Below are positions 24,707 through 36,516 of a DNA stretch of 64,000 nt, one piece after another. The stretch is from Xylona heveae TC161 (Eukaryota > Ascomycota > Xylonomycetes > Xylonales > Xylonaceae). Below the pieces are notes generated by a model, which made no database searches, had not been told where the DNA came from, and saw only the letters and a list, made by a program, of their open reading frames with translations. Each line of letters begins with the position of its first letter. Positions within the stretch are counted from its first letter, which is position 1. A program made the position numbers and the translations under genes. The stretch covers positions 2,609,726 to 2,673,725 of the forward strand of contig NW_017264193.1 of the NCBI RefSeq assembly GCF_001619985.1, in the 5' to 3' direction.

Positions 24707-25700
24707 TCAATTTCATTTCTTACGTCACCTAGCCTTGGATCAGGCTGGCTTTTTCAAAACATCTCTTTACCACAATACCCTCTGTATTGGGTCCGCCGCG
24801 AACTTTTTGTCTCGTTTTAGTCGGTGTTTACTTGCTTACTTCTCCGCTCGATTATTTACTGGTGGAACAGCACTTCCCTGCTCTTTTATAGTCCTATTCC
24901 TTTTCCTCTCTTCTCCCCTTCTTCCTCTCTGCGCTTACGTTATCATTCTCGCGCGCTCAATGGTATCTGCCAATATAGTTGTGGTGCCATGTCCTTTCTT
25001 TTGTCCTTTCCAAACCTGGACGGATCCTTTACTTGTCAGACTATCATGCATCAACTATACCATCCCATGTACCCAATATACTTCTTTCAATTAATCGGTC
25101 GGCGAGCGTCAAAGATGGTTTGGTCGGTCTTGGGCGTTTTATCGAGCAATGTGCTTTACTAGTAGTATGTACAGAGTAGTAATTTAAGAGTGAGCAATTC
25201 GTCTATCACGTCTCGATCAAAATTTAGACTCAACAAGTTGAATGAGTGTGAGAATGTCTGATAGTCGAACGATGAATGGTATTTTGAACAAAAATTAATT
25301 GTAGTAATACATTGTGTGAATCTACACACTATGGCCAGGGCAATAATAACAGGCCCATCGAAGAATAATCGTCTACCAAACTCGGAAAAAAAAGTAGTCC
25401 AAACCCATATACGCCACTCTATGCATGTTCTGTCCTGTACGGGTATAACCAACCCATTCGCTTTTCCCACCGACAATCAGTGGCACCCGTTCTTTTCGTC
25501 TTATGTCCGCCGAGGAGCACGGCTATGTATTTGTCCCTCATCGACCATCCCGAAATACCGACTACCTATCTGACCCGCCTCTTTCATTCCATTGCCATGA
25601 GATATTTTTTTCGCCGAGTTGAACTGGGGACCTCTTGACAGCCGCTCCCCCATTGCTTCCGGCTCAGCAGAGGGCCTCCCCCCCCTCTCAAACACAGAAT
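24707..25700. other. Intergenic between convergent genes
   Basis: 3' flank of MGM1 (CT-rich to ~25110) and of the bS6m gene. Several open frames here are low in complexity and lack domains, so I take them as untranslated DNA. Confidence 0.5.
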
Positions 25701-26288
25701 TTAAGACGCAAATCCACCAAGTCCATCAGCAAATCCTCTACGATCGCTGTCGTCGCTCTTCCACTCCGCTTTTCCAGGAACGTCCGCAATCTCCTCGAGC
25801 TTGCTGCCCATCTTGACCATACCGAAGCGGATCATGCGGGGATCGAGTTTCAGCGTGCGGCGGACCATGTGCTGCGTGTTGGCAGAGCTGTCGAAGCGCA
25901 TAATAAAGTAGTGGCCGCGGGAATGTGTCGCCTGGTGAACGTGCAGAGGCTTAGGAAGAAGAAAGGGACCCCAGTTGGTGAAACCGCGGACGACGCCGCC
26001 GTTGTTGAGTACCAGCGAGCCGGCTGTGCGAGCAATACTGTACAAACATTTTTTGTAAGCTTTTGTCAATTCGCCGTTGAGCAATAGATGAATATATGCG
26101 ACGGCTTCTGTTGTATTTGAAAACAGGGACGAAATGGACGACGCACTCTCTGACTTCGGCGAGATTGCCGGGACGGCACTGCGGTGAATGATTAGTAACT
26201 CTTCTATTTGTATAACTCTGAGCTTCCCCTAAAACAGAGAGAGCAGGAAGGAATTGAGACGTACAATTGCAATTAATTCGTACAGCAT
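25701..26288 (-). CDS. mrp17: Mitochondrial small-subunit ribosomal protein bS6m (Mrp17)
   Basis: Component of the mitochondrial 37S ribosomal subunit. Three exons in phase: a 24-nt exon from 26288 (MLYELIAI), a 32-nt exon near 26160, and 26037-25701, giving 130 residues. The S6 fold is recognisable: the first beta strand MLYELIAI, then DIARTAGSLVLNNGGVVRGF, FLLPKPLHVHQATHSRGHYFIMRFDSS and the final helix/strand RTLKLDPRMIRFGMVK. The short leading exons mean this gene is easily missed by ORF-based prediction. It is divergent from GCV3, 435 bp away, and both products are mitochondrial. Confidence 0.9.
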
Positions 26289-26723
26289 GATGGCAATGGC
26301 GGACAATGTCTGATACTATCGTGCTCAAGGACTTGTCCAATATCAAGTCCGCATGGAGTTTCTGGAATATATTGATGACTCAGGCCTTATGTAATGCTCT
26401 CAGCTCGATCGTACCGGGCCGGGGTGTCTTCAATGTAACCGTTTTCCGGGACTGGAGTAAAATCGCAGATGATTGGCTGATATTGTAGCTAAACTGGCAC
26501 TGACCTCAGACGACTTTCTTTACCGGGAGAAGCAAGCTCCACTACGTTAATACTAACCCGTAGCTAATCGACAACATTTCTCACCAAGAGTCACAAAACA
26601 CCTGATAAACTCTCCACTCAACTCAATTATTCTCGCCCGCTCCTGTATTGGACTCCTCTGTTCTCCCGCTCTCTTTTTATCCTCTTACCTTTCAGGTCGA
26701 CAAAGCCTTATTCTTCAGCTACA
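26289..26723. promoter_or_regulatory. Bidirectional promoter between MRP17 and GCV3
   Basis: The 435-bp gap separates two divergent genes for mitochondrial proteins, so the promoter is likely shared. No named element stands out. The GCV3-side 100 bp is CT-rich, a usual feature of fungal core promoters. Confidence 0.45.
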
Positions 26724-27628
26724 ATGGCCGCCGCAATTCTCCCTACCATTGCTCGTCCGCTTGCTTCCCGCGTTGCGGCGCCTGCTTTCCGGGCCTCCGC
26801 GCGCGCCTCGCTCGCCCGCCCTGCGCCCAAGTTCTGGGCTGTTCCTCGTGCGCGGTCCTTTGGCATCAGTGCTGCGCGTAAGTCTTTCAACGCTTCTGTG
26901 TTCGTTTGAAATTCTGTACAATATCCCTTTGTGGTTATTGTCTTGAAGCATTCGCGGGATGATCTGGTGCCATGGAATTGCTTTCCGCATGTCTTGGACT
27001 TATCATCCGGCGCGGTCCGGCCTGTTCTTATCTCGGCTTTATCCCAGCTTCCAGCAATCTCATTCTCTCTACGCTTTGAATCTCTAGTCCTAAATAACCT
27101 GGAAGAAACCCTTACTGATCAGAATTCAATCAATATAGTGCAAGAGAAAAAGTACAGCAACGACCACGAATGGATTGAAGTCTCCCAGGACGGAAAGACC
27201 GGTATGCTCCATCCACCCTTCCTTTCTCTTTCTCTTTCACATTTCCCCCCTTTCTTTCCAATTCCGTTTCCCCCTCCTTCCTTGGTATGCTCTAACAGAT
27301 TTATGAAGGCACCGTCGGCATTACCCACTACGCCGCCAAATCTCTCGGTGACGTCGTCTACGTCGAGCTGCCCTCTCCCGACATGGACGTCAACGTAGGC
27401 GACTCCATTGGTGCCGTCGAGTCCGTCAAGTCCGCGTCCGACATCATGACGCCCGTATCGGGCGTTGTGGTCGAGGCCAACAACGCGCTCGAGGAATCTC
27501 CCGCAACTATCAACAAGAGCCCCGAGGACGAGGGCTGGATCGCCAAGATCCAACTCACAGAGAAGGCGGAGGAGGAGATCAAGGATCTCTTGAATGCTGA
27601 GGAATACCTCAAGTTTATCGAGGAGTAA
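26724..27628 (+). CDS. gcv3: Glycine cleavage system H protein, mitochondrial
   Basis: Lipoyl carrier of the glycine decarboxylase complex. Exons 26724-26877, 27139-27201 and 27309-27628 give 178 residues. Exon 1 encodes an Ala/Arg-rich mitochondrial presequence (MAAAILPTIARPLASR...). The mature domain starts near KKYSNDHEWIEV; the lipoylated lysine lies in GAVESVKSASD, the classical H-protein motif. GTVGITHYAAKSLGDVVYVELP is the conserved first hammerhead. Intron 1 is 261 nt, long for this window. Length and motif spacing match fungal GCV3. Confidence 0.95.
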
Positions 27629-28372
27629 AATGGGAGATTCTATCAACCTTGACTTTCATTTATTCCTTGTTTCCCTTTTTCCCTTTGAGATTATCTGGTA
27701 TCAATGACCTTTTCCGTGTCACTTTTTCTTTTTTCTATTCCTTTATCATCTTTGAGGATATGCCCAGTAGACACTGGCGGCGAGGAGCAAAAAACTACTC
27801 GGAGGGAATATCTAGAGGGTTGTGCGTGTTGCCCGCGCGCCAACGTCTGGAGTGTGCAATTCAAGGCGCTTGCGATTAAGCAAAATATCTTAGCTTATCT
27901 TTTCGTTTTTAACATTATTTGGGCGGAACTAGGATTTAACTCTATGCCCCTTTATAAATATTTGGACTGGATGAATGCTATCAAGACTTCTTTCACCTTC
28001 TCTTTCCTCCTTCTCTTCCCTCCTGCTCCTTTCCCGAAGTCTTTGTGTTGTCTTCCAGTCGACATGTTCACTTCATTTGACTTGATTTTTCTATGAAACC
28101 CATATTCTCATCAATTCGATTTCCCAATAAAGAATAGATACACCTAAGCTTGTCTGTCTCGTAGCTTAGGATGAAACTCCCTCGCCACTTCCAACCAACC
28201 ATTCTCGAATATCAAAACAAAATGTCTTAGAGATATCCACCATCAACTGTTGATTTTGAAAAAGAAATTGTTACATGGTTTTCTTTGGATTATCTATCCA
28301 TGGGTGTCATGGAAAATTTAAAAAATAAATAATGGTTTGGAAATGAATCGAAATCTAGAAACACAAAAAGTG
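27629..28372. other. GCV3 3' flank
   Basis: T-rich 3' UTR followed by spacer; an AATAAA lies at 28126-28131. No gene seen before the tRNA. Confidence 0.5.
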
Positions 28373-28483
28373 AGGTCCTACCGAGATTCGAACTCAGGTC
28401 GTTGGAACATTCTGTTTTATAGGCCCAGACTTAACTGAAACCCCAGTCAAAATCCAAAGTGCTAACCGCTACACCATAGGACC
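28373..28483 (-). tRNA. tRNA-Gln (anticodon UUG) with a ~39-nt intron
   Basis: On the minus strand the acceptor begins GGTCCTA and ends TAGGACC(T), pairing over seven bases. The D arm is GTGTAGCGGTTAGCAC, which contains the A box; the T arm is GAGTTCGAATCTC, which contains the B box. The anticodon stem TTGGA/TCCAA closes a loop TTTTGA-T once a 39-nt insertion is removed at the normal intron site after position 37, giving anticodon TTG (UUG) and a 72-nt mature tRNA like fungal tRNA-Gln. The exact intron ends are inferred from the stem. Confidence 0.88.
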
Positions 28484-28917
28484 TCTCGCTTGTCTTGGCT
28501 GCGACATTTACGTTATATGTACCTCTGCCATATGACGAAGCTAAAATTCGCCTACAATACATGTGCAACGCTGCGACTATGCCAAAACTTACAGTTCAGT
28601 TCAAGAGCAAAGTTGAATTGTAGATGCAATATTTGAGCATGAAGTTAGAGAAGTAAAAAAAAAAAAGGGAACTTAAGGTAAGATTATGAGAACTACAGCC
28701 ATGACGTTTTCGGGGATGAAAAGATTGCGTAGGAAAACATGATGCTCATAAAATATATTTTTGTTTTGCACGGCGAAACCCTTATATATAATAACAAAAC
28801 GGAGGAGTTTCATTTTAGACAAGTACAGCGTATGCAATACCTTTTTTTCCCCCACGTCAGACAATTTCCCACTGGATCTCAGACTTCAGCTTTTAGCTGT
28901 TCTCAAGCTATAACGAT
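28484..28917. other. Intergenic, tRNA 5' flank and 3' flank of the 2OG oxygenase gene
   Basis: AT-rich spacer with an A-run at 28655-28665. No supported feature. It marks the change from housekeeping to accessory genes. Confidence 0.45.
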
Positions 28918-29947
28918 TCAGTTACTCTCCTCCTTTCTCTGGTTCAACCAGGCATGCTCTGGACGAAGATAGTACAGCACGCAGAAACGATTCTTTGCGC
29001 CAGGCACAGGCTGACTGACACGATGCAAGCAGGACAAGAGCTTTTTGTCGGACATGGCCTGCAAGGAGTCTGCCACGTTGACAATGGCATGGCCGGGCTT
29101 GGGATTGATAAAGGCCCACGTGTCCTCTGTGCCGGGGATGCGGAGCTGAGTCGTGTAATCGTCGCAGAAGAGCAGAGTTAGCGTGCCCATGTCGGTATGC
29201 TCAGACGGGGGAATGTCCTCGAGACGGTCCCACATGGGCGCCGACTCCATCTTCAGGGCGCAGTCGCTCGATTGACCATCGCGATGACGGTGCTCGAACC
29301 GTGCGTCGCCTTCGAGCCCCATGCTGTCGGAAAGATGAGAGAGCATGGTCATGGTGATGGTATGCGAGGATGAGATGAAGTCTTTGATGAGCCCTGAATG
29401 GGACCGCATGCTGGCTGGAAAGCTGGCAGAGCTGGTATTGAAAGCTTCTTCGCGGGCAATCTGCAGAAGTGTCAACGAAAATACAAGTCCAGGGCACAAC
29501 TGTAGAGGGATGAAGCTTGAAAGAAGATTGCGTCAACTTACCTCGAAAGTCTCCGCGTCAATATCGGATTTGTATCTGAATGATCAGTAAGATGTCATGA
29601 GATGTGAGAAAACACAGAGGAAATTGGAAACGCAAAGATTGTTGCATACCCTCTGTCTTGATCTTTTCGAAAGTCCTTCATCTTGACTTCCTTGGATTGC
29701 GAATAATATGATTCGCCGAGCTTGTACAAGCCCTTGAGATCCGTCAGGTACCCATCCTGTGGAGTCCCACGCTGAAGATCGAGATAGAAGAATCCCGGGG
29801 ACTGGGCGACCCTAAAGAGTTTCTGAATCTCTAAAGAGTCATTTTTGGTGAGACGCTCGTAATTGACAGTCTCCAACGGCGCCGTCTCAATGCCTCTGCC
29901 TTGGACGACGGTAACGGGCAAAGATGTGCCGTTAGCAACTCCGACCA
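28918..29947 (-). CDS. 2-oxoglutarate/Fe(II)-dependent oxygenase, isopenicillin-N-synthase-like
   Basis: Exons 29947-29649, 29576-29543 and 29460-28918 give 291 residues in phase. The N-terminal DIOX_N-type half includes VAQSPGFFYLDLQ. The iron site is HTDMGTLTLLF (HxD) with the distal histidine in CLHRVSQPVPG; the 2-oxoglutarate-binding Arg is probably in NRFCVLYYLRP. All facial-triad residues are present, so it should be active. The family hydroxylates, desaturates or cyclises small molecules, often in secondary metabolism. The substrate cannot be read from sequence. At ~291 residues it is slightly short. It is the first gene after the tRNA and 2.2 kb from the DHA2 transporter, so it may or may not belong with the genes to its right. 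Confidence 0.85.
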
Positions 29948-32113
29948 TTTTGGCAATGTACTGAAAGGGAGGTGATGAATAAGAATAAGACTTTTGGTTG
30001 GAAGATGGACGAGGAGGGGGACGGGTGTGACCCAAGCGTCTTCGTTTTCTGCCAATAATGTCAACAAGGTATTCCAAGCTCAACGGGGACATATAAAAAT
30101 GCAAATCCATAAGGTTGTACAGCTCACAAAGGGGCGAAAAAGAAAAGAAAAAAAAGAAAAACGAGGCTGATACGCGGCAACTTGGTAGTAGGAAGTAAAT
30201 ACCTTTTGATGATTAGAGATGCTTTGGTTCAGCGCACAGCATGAAACCCTTTTTCTACTGCTTCTTACAAAGAAGGTAGATATATCATCTGCTCATCTCT
30301 CAATGACAAGATCCATTGAAATAAATCAGGACGAACGCAATCGCGACCCCTCAGCTGTCCTCAACTTGAACGACTTCCCCTCCTTTGACCGGCGACCCCG
30401 CCCCAGCTTCCACATTGAACGAGAATAAAATGCAAGAGCCAGACTGCAGCTTGCAGTCTGCAGAAAGCTAAGGGCATGGAAAAGCATGGACAAACTAAGA
30501 ATTACGTGTTGCGTAACTCGTATTGCGTATAACCTCATGTGGCTTCACATTGATGTCGTACAACAATACAAATCATGGAAGGGGAAAAAAAGAAACAGGG
30601 GTATACATCAATGCAGCTGCATAACAGGGGCATGAAGCAAAAACTGACGGTCGAGCGGGAGTGGAGATTTGCATAGCTCCTTGCCCGGCGTCCAGATCTC
30701 AAGACTAGGATCGTCCACCAAACTAGCCACGGAATAACAAAACCCTTGTTTTGGTAGATCGTCGTGACCAAGGTCTATCCATCTTTCTCGCTCGGCTGGG
30801 GCCCCAGCTTTCCTTTGGCGCCTGCAGACTTAGTGAGCAAGCTGATGCAGGATGCAAGATGCAGAAGTCGTGTGTTCGGGGTCCCTGGCAACGTCCAAGC
30901 TTCCCTCGGGCACCCTCGTTATGCCGGATGTCGCCCCGTGCGCCCTAAAGTAGTGCTTTCCCATGGATCGATCAACTCCTAATAATCTTCCCCGCTGTAG
31001 ACTCGTGCCGATTTGGGTTACACTACCTTGTTGGAAGAAAACGTCAATTGTCACAATTTCTGGCTCCCCCACCGGTAGAGGAGAAGCATACGCTGTTACT
31101 GACGTTAGTTGGTCAAGCAGAGAATTCATCATCGACGATCTTCACCTGGCTTCAGCTGCATTGCTTCGGCATCTTTCACAGCTCAGGCTGTCGATCTGTG
31201 TTTAGTGAGGCGAGAATTGCCGCGGTAAGCAGCTCATGACATGCCGCAAACCTCCAATTAGACCCGACCAAAATTCCACGGGCAACGAAAATGACGATCA
31301 ACAAAAAAACCAGGATTAATATCAGCAACGTATGGACCAGGGGGCAAATGATCGATGAATAACTAATTTTTCTCTCTGTCCCTTTCCAGTGTCATGCCGC
31401 TTTTGCCCCCCCCCCCCCATGCGCATGCCACGAAGGAGCCCTGAACAACATTCCAAACCCAACTGAATGCTGCATCTCGTAACTGAGCATCGCCTATTTT
31501 CGCTCCCGGAATGCCTGGTGTCATAACTGTCTTGTACCCGCAAAGTAGCTAACCATACTTCAGTAAAAATTCTCCAGTTATAGAAGGTACTCACATGAAC
31601 TGACCAAATAAACTGAATCCCTGATCAACCCCTCATCCAATAGCACGTCTGAGGTTATTGACACAGACCATTTGGAATACATACCCCTTTTTAATTTTAT
31701 TTTAGTTTACTCTTCTTATTTTATTTTATTTATTTTATTTATTTTATTTATTGATTTTTTTTTTTTTTTTTTTTTTTTGGTTTCTTTGGATTTGCTGTTT
31801 TAACACCACGAAGCCAGTTCGTGAAATTCTACACAATGTCAAGCTCCAATAAAAAATCTATACGGATCCATAATATTCCAATCAATATTTCAGCATGTCG
31901 TTATCTTTATTTGCACAAAAGCTTCGTATAATATCAATCCATCCAGTAACCCGTCGTATACACAATCTATCTTGGCTAAGAATATTATGCCCGTCTAATA
32001 TGCAAAGTTGATACAGCTGAGACAAATCTCTACCTCGTAGCGAGTACGCAGGAGTATGGCACCATGCAGACGAAGAAGCGTGAGAATGTCTCTCAATGCA
32101 CACTGATACTTCT
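29948..32113. other. 2.2-kb gene-poor region with low-complexity tracts
   Basis: Promoter of the 2OG oxygenase gene on the left, 3' flank of the DHA2 transporter on the right. Contains a 13-nt C run (31406-31418), and TTTTATTTA-type repeats running into a long T run at about 31681-31780. Open frames at 30751-31205 lack domains on either strand. No transposon ends or duplicated target sites seen. Confidence 0.45.
31681..31780. repeat. TTTTA/TTTAT microsatellite and poly-T tract
   Basis: Imperfect tandem TTTTATTTA units followed by a run of more than 20 T. Simple-sequence DNA in the 3' flank of the DHA2 gene. Confidence 0.8.
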
Positions 32114-34298
32114 CTACCTCAATGGATGCTCCCTAAGCCACAATATCAGAGGTAAAGCTAAGGCGGTAGTGACAAGTGACATGACTGCAAGACATAATAA
32201 AATTAGCAACTTATCTGCAAATATGAAACGCTCGATCTGGCCATTTATACGCTACTCACTCGGAACTAATTGGAAACTTTGCAGATACTCTGTTCGCACT
32301 ACAGATTTCAGCTTGGCAGGCAGGGTTGCTGCGAACCTAGCATCATCAAGTATCCCCTGGATCAGCTTCAGAAAGGTGTTAGCAGCCTAGTAGCACGGGC
32401 AAGATAAAGATAAGGTGTATTAAAAACGTCAAAAGAGAAAGAAATCCGCGTATCATACCTGATCTCTTTCGGGAAAGCCGACAAGTCTCTCAAATAACCT
32501 GCTCCGGAAGTCTGCCCGTAAAAGAGTTGCCGCACTCCCAATTCCAATGACGGTCCCGACTTGCTGGCTCAAATAATACATACTTATAGCGATGGCCTTT
32601 TGGGCTGTTGGTGCACTTGCTGAGAGCCCAACGAACTGGGCAGACAAGACCATTCCAAAAGTGACACCGACGGGAAATATATAGAATGACTCGAAAATAT
32701 TGGCGCCATGGCGCCATCGCAAAACGACGAGAGTATAGCTGATGCAGGCCACTATTATTGTAATAGCAGATAGGGTCTTATAACGAAATGTCCTGTTCAG
32801 ATCGACAATTAATTGGTGTTATGAAGCTTTAGTAAATGAAAATCATGCAGACGTACCTACTGATGACTGCTCCGGAAAGCAGCGCTCCAACAGCATTACC
32901 CACACTTGAAGGGACAATGAAAGCAGCAGCGACAGTGTTGGTGGCATCCATTGTTCGTATGTAGAATGTTGCAAGATGTGATAAGGTCTGCACCAAATTT
33001 ATCAGCGAAGTTCGCATAATAAGACTTCAAACAGACTTACCGCGAGTCGACCCCAGAAAACGAGAATTTGAACCAAACAAGAGATCCCGACTCCATTTTC
33101 TCTGATCAACCACAAGGGGATTAGGGGCTTTACGGCCCAAAACTTCTCAATTAAGACGAATGCCAAGCTGCAAACACTGCAAGCAGCTATTAACGCAATA
33201 ACAACAGGATGGCTCCACGGTAGCTTTTGACCTCCAAGATCAAGAAAAAGGAGAAATGAAACCATGCTGATGACGAATGTTATCACACCAAGGAAATCAA
33301 CATCCTTCCACTTTGCCCTTTTGGAAGACCGACATGAATGCTCATTGTGAGACTGGGCAGGCCCAGAGGGAAGCGTGTATTTAGCAAGTACCAAACATAG
33401 TAATGCAATCGGTGCCTGTGCAAGAAAGGCCCTATTATCCCATCAGCCTCAGCTCACCACAGAAGCGAAGCTGCATGAAATTCTTCTCTCACCATCTCCA
33501 TCCAATCGTATCTGCCAAGAAGCCTCCGAGAGGAGGGCCAGCACTACGACCTGCGACAGCTGCAACATTGACATAGCTTCGAAGAACAGCCACCTGCTCC
33601 AAAGTTGCAATATCTAATTCATTTTCTATTAGCTTGTGAGAGATGAAATCGGAAGTACCGCACTTTACCGGTTATAATGACTGAAATGAGGGCTACCATT
33701 CCTGCCCCGCCGATACCATTCACAACCCTGCCGGCGATGGCCTGCCAAAGACCGACGGCGGTTCCCCTGGGGCAGCAATGAGTATTCTTCCATCTTTAAG
33801 AAAGGTCATATCCGAGTTGGGCAGCGGAGAGAAGCTTACGAAGTGAGGCAACCAATACAATACAGACAATAGGCCGCTAAGAGAGGTCTTTTACGGCCGT
33901 AGATATCACTCAACCTTCCGTACTACAACCCACGAGAACTCAGTTAGTATCGGCACACAAGCATCCGGGTAAAGAATTTACCAGAGGTAAGGCGACACAA
34001 TATCCCAAAGTATAGCCCGTCATAAGCCAAGGGCCGTCTGTCAGATTTTGGAATTCAGATGCCACTTCGCCATACATGGAGATGACCAACGACTCATCTC
34101 CGCCGGCCAAGAAGACGCCTACACGATCAATTACAACTTCAATTCTCCGTAGCAAGATGCCTCAGACTTACCAAATAGTGCCACCGCAATACTAAGCGGA
34201 CTGGCGCCGTGCAACCCTCGGCGCGAGCCATTCTCTCTGTCCTCTACCTCTTCTCCACCGGGCTTCTGGATAAGTGGTCTGCGCTCTGGCTGGTCCAT
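32114..34298 (-). CDS. MFS transporter, DHA2 / VBA-like (14-helix) family
   Basis: Many-exon gene starting at 34298 (MDQPERRPLIQKPGGEE). Exons can be followed through GDESLVISMYGEVASEF, the motif-A exon YGRLSDIYGRKRPLL, GRVVNGIGGAGMVALIS, the motif-C-like exon GRSAGPPLGGFLADTIGW, SFLAQAPIALLCLVLAKYTLP, and later helices to the last exon (SLVTTALALPLILWLREHPLR, stop 32114-32116). About ten exons with introns of 50-70 nt. This is the pattern of vacuolar basic-amino-acid transporters (Vba) and drug:H+ antiporters of the 14-TM type: proton-driven export of small molecules, or import into the vacuole. It lies head-to-head with the synthetase paralogue across 2.2 kb, which makes it a candidate exporter or self-protection protein for that cluster. 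Exact exon ends in the middle were not all checked. Confidence 0.87.
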
Positions 34299-36516
34299 AG
34301 TCTTGAGTAGCCTTCTCCGTCTTGTCAGATTAAGGGGAAAAAGCTCTTCAAATTACTCCCCAGTGATGTACAAGAAACGCGAATATTTGCAGCCATTTTC
34401 TCAGGGATGTGGACCATGGAAGTTTGAGCGAATCATTGCTCTTGCGAGGGCAAGCCGGAATCGGGACTACTCCGGTGTCATTGCTGTAATGACTGCAATT
34501 ATCCGCCCTGTCCGGCAGGTTTTCTCCGTCGGCCGGGATAATCGGAATAAACTGTAGTCTCGTACTGCGGTGAGACATAAAGAGACACATGGGCAGAGAC
34601 GGTGAGTGCTTGGGCAGTGTGGAGCTGTGTCACTTCGACTTGAAGATTCGCCAACCACACACATTACAGGTTGCTTCCTTCCATTCTTACCCCTTTTGGA
34701 AGGGAAACAAAGCATGGTTTTGAAGAGTAAAAATGAACCAACAATTGCACATTGCCACCTCGAGTAGACAGACCCACACCGCCGTGAGCTGATGTTGCGG
34801 TTGCAAAAGAGGGAAGCCAATCCGTGCATGAACCAGTTGCTGGGCTGTTGAAAGAGGTCAGATTCAAAGCAAGGATTTGAAAATTCCTCTCATTTGGCTC
34901 CGCCATAAACAACACAAGGATACCAGCTATAGGGGAAGCTGGCTCGCGAGGCTTGGGAAATAATTCGTGCAAGGTGTTAGCTGGATGAATGACGCCTCCA
35001 GCTACAAACCACCGAGTGACAGAGTTGTCGCCTGCCACACTTTTCTTGAGCTAACACCTCAATAGGCAACCCGGTGGCTATCCCGCCATGCGTGGTTGCT
35101 AAAAGATCCACTTTGATGGTTTCCTTTGGGACGTTTCTTAGCATCGAGCTACTCCTTCTCCCAAGGAGCTTTCGTAGAGGCCAACCATAAGCACAGAAAG
35201 CGACACGAGTTACTATCATGGGAACAAGCCATCTGTGATATCAACTGGTCAGTCGATGGCGTAAGACGATCTCTGCAGGATCAGCACGGTCCGTTCATGA
35301 TATTCGGAACCAGACGTTGACTTCCAGTTCAGGAGTAGATTCCTTTAGGATCTCATGCCGGCTTTCGGATCCAACGACACCAATGGATTGGATTCGCCGA
35401 GTTTTGCGGGTTCAGGCTAATCCCAAGTGGTGGCTTTCTATATTGAACGCCCGAATGCAGATCGCCCGGAGGGGACAGAATTTGAGCGCGAACACAAGGT
35501 CTCAAGCGCCATGTGTGTTCGCAGGGCAGGGCAATTTTGCTGGGACCAGCTTTCCCCGCATCTACAAAGGAATGCAAAGCCCTCAAAATTAGGGGTCCTG
35601 GGCGTACGCTTGTTCTGCATCGAGATCGGAGCGACCAGCGTCATCTTCATACTTGGATATGGCAAGCTGTAAAATAGTTAATCAGCCTCACGATCTAGCT
35701 CCAGCGGGTCGTCCCGCTGTTTGGCTGGAGTGTTACCCGAGTTAGCCTGTCTCCTTCCCTTTACCGCAGTGTCATTTTACCCTAGGAGTATTTCAGCGAC
35801 CCACTGTCAGCTTGGCGTGCGGAGGGGAGAAGCCAAAAGACCAACCCCCGGTCCGTACATGTCTTGGGACTACTAACCCTTTTCCACAGTTATGCGTATT
35901 TCGCTGGCCGACCACCAGAAAGGCGCACCCTTGACGAAAAGAATCTGCTTCAAGACCCTGGATAATAATACAGCCATCATGACCCTCTCTCAATCATTTC
36001 AACCAATGACTGATTATCCTTGTCAACATATGCAGTTACGTAAAATGCTCCTTGAAGAGTACGCAATTTCTCGGCGCACAAAGCGCGGACCAAGAGGCCA
36101 GGGTTCATTATGCAGACAAACACAGCATAACACGAGGGAGCTGGAACAGAAAGCCTTGCTCGGCGTTCTTCCATCAACTCTTGCTTCGGAATGTCTTCTG
36201 GTAATCAAACGCACGTTTGTCATCTCGACCAACTCTGACAGGGGTTTTCGAACGTCATGGGAAACAAGCTGCACATGTGAAAGCTAATATTGTTGGAGGC
36301 AGCGGCTGGGTATCTGATCGCTGCCTCCTCTTTTATACTTTTTCAGCGAGGAAGATAGGCTTCTCTTCGACGGAACTTCGAGACTGGAACGAAGATATCC
36401 TGTGCTTCATCCCCATTAGAAGCATATAGGACGCCTCTTCCTATTTCACGGCCGATTCAATTGGTGACATAAACTCATTCAGATAGGGAGCTTGGGTAGT
36501 ATTCTGCGCCACCAAT
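34299..36516. promoter_or_regulatory. 2.2-kb divergent intergenic region between DHA2 transporter and synthetase paralogue
   Basis: Separates two divergent accessory genes and should hold both promoters. It contains two pairs of ATTATCC/GGATAAT in inverted order (34498 with 34536; 35960 with 36014), which include GATA cores, and a nested hairpin at 35699-35730. Open frames of 80-130 codons exist on both strands (34664-35038 minus, 35892-36287 plus) but none shows a domain or convincing fungal coding character. A short unrecognised gene or decayed gene cannot be excluded. Confidence 0.4.

Noticed and set aside
24465-25094. 209-codon plus-strand open frame after MGM1
   Set aside because: It overlaps the last MGM1 exon in another frame and then continues through CT-rich 3' flank; no domain.
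27119-27646. 175-codon minus-strand open frame
   Set aside because: Antisense of the GCV3 exons encoding the lipoyl domain.
31406-31418. C13 run as a telomere-like or assembly-gap mark
   Set aside because: Isolated homopolymer without telomeric TTAGGG repeats nearby.
34664-35038. 124-codon minus-strand open frame in the DHA2-synthetase gap, considered as a small cluster gene
   Set aside because: No domain, no signal peptide and no coherent neighbouring exons; codon pattern not convincing.
35892-36287. 131-codon plus-strand open frame upstream of the synthetase paralogue, considered as a precursor peptide or regulator
   Set aside because: No Zn2Cys6 motif, no leader or repeated core peptide, and competing open frames on the other strand.
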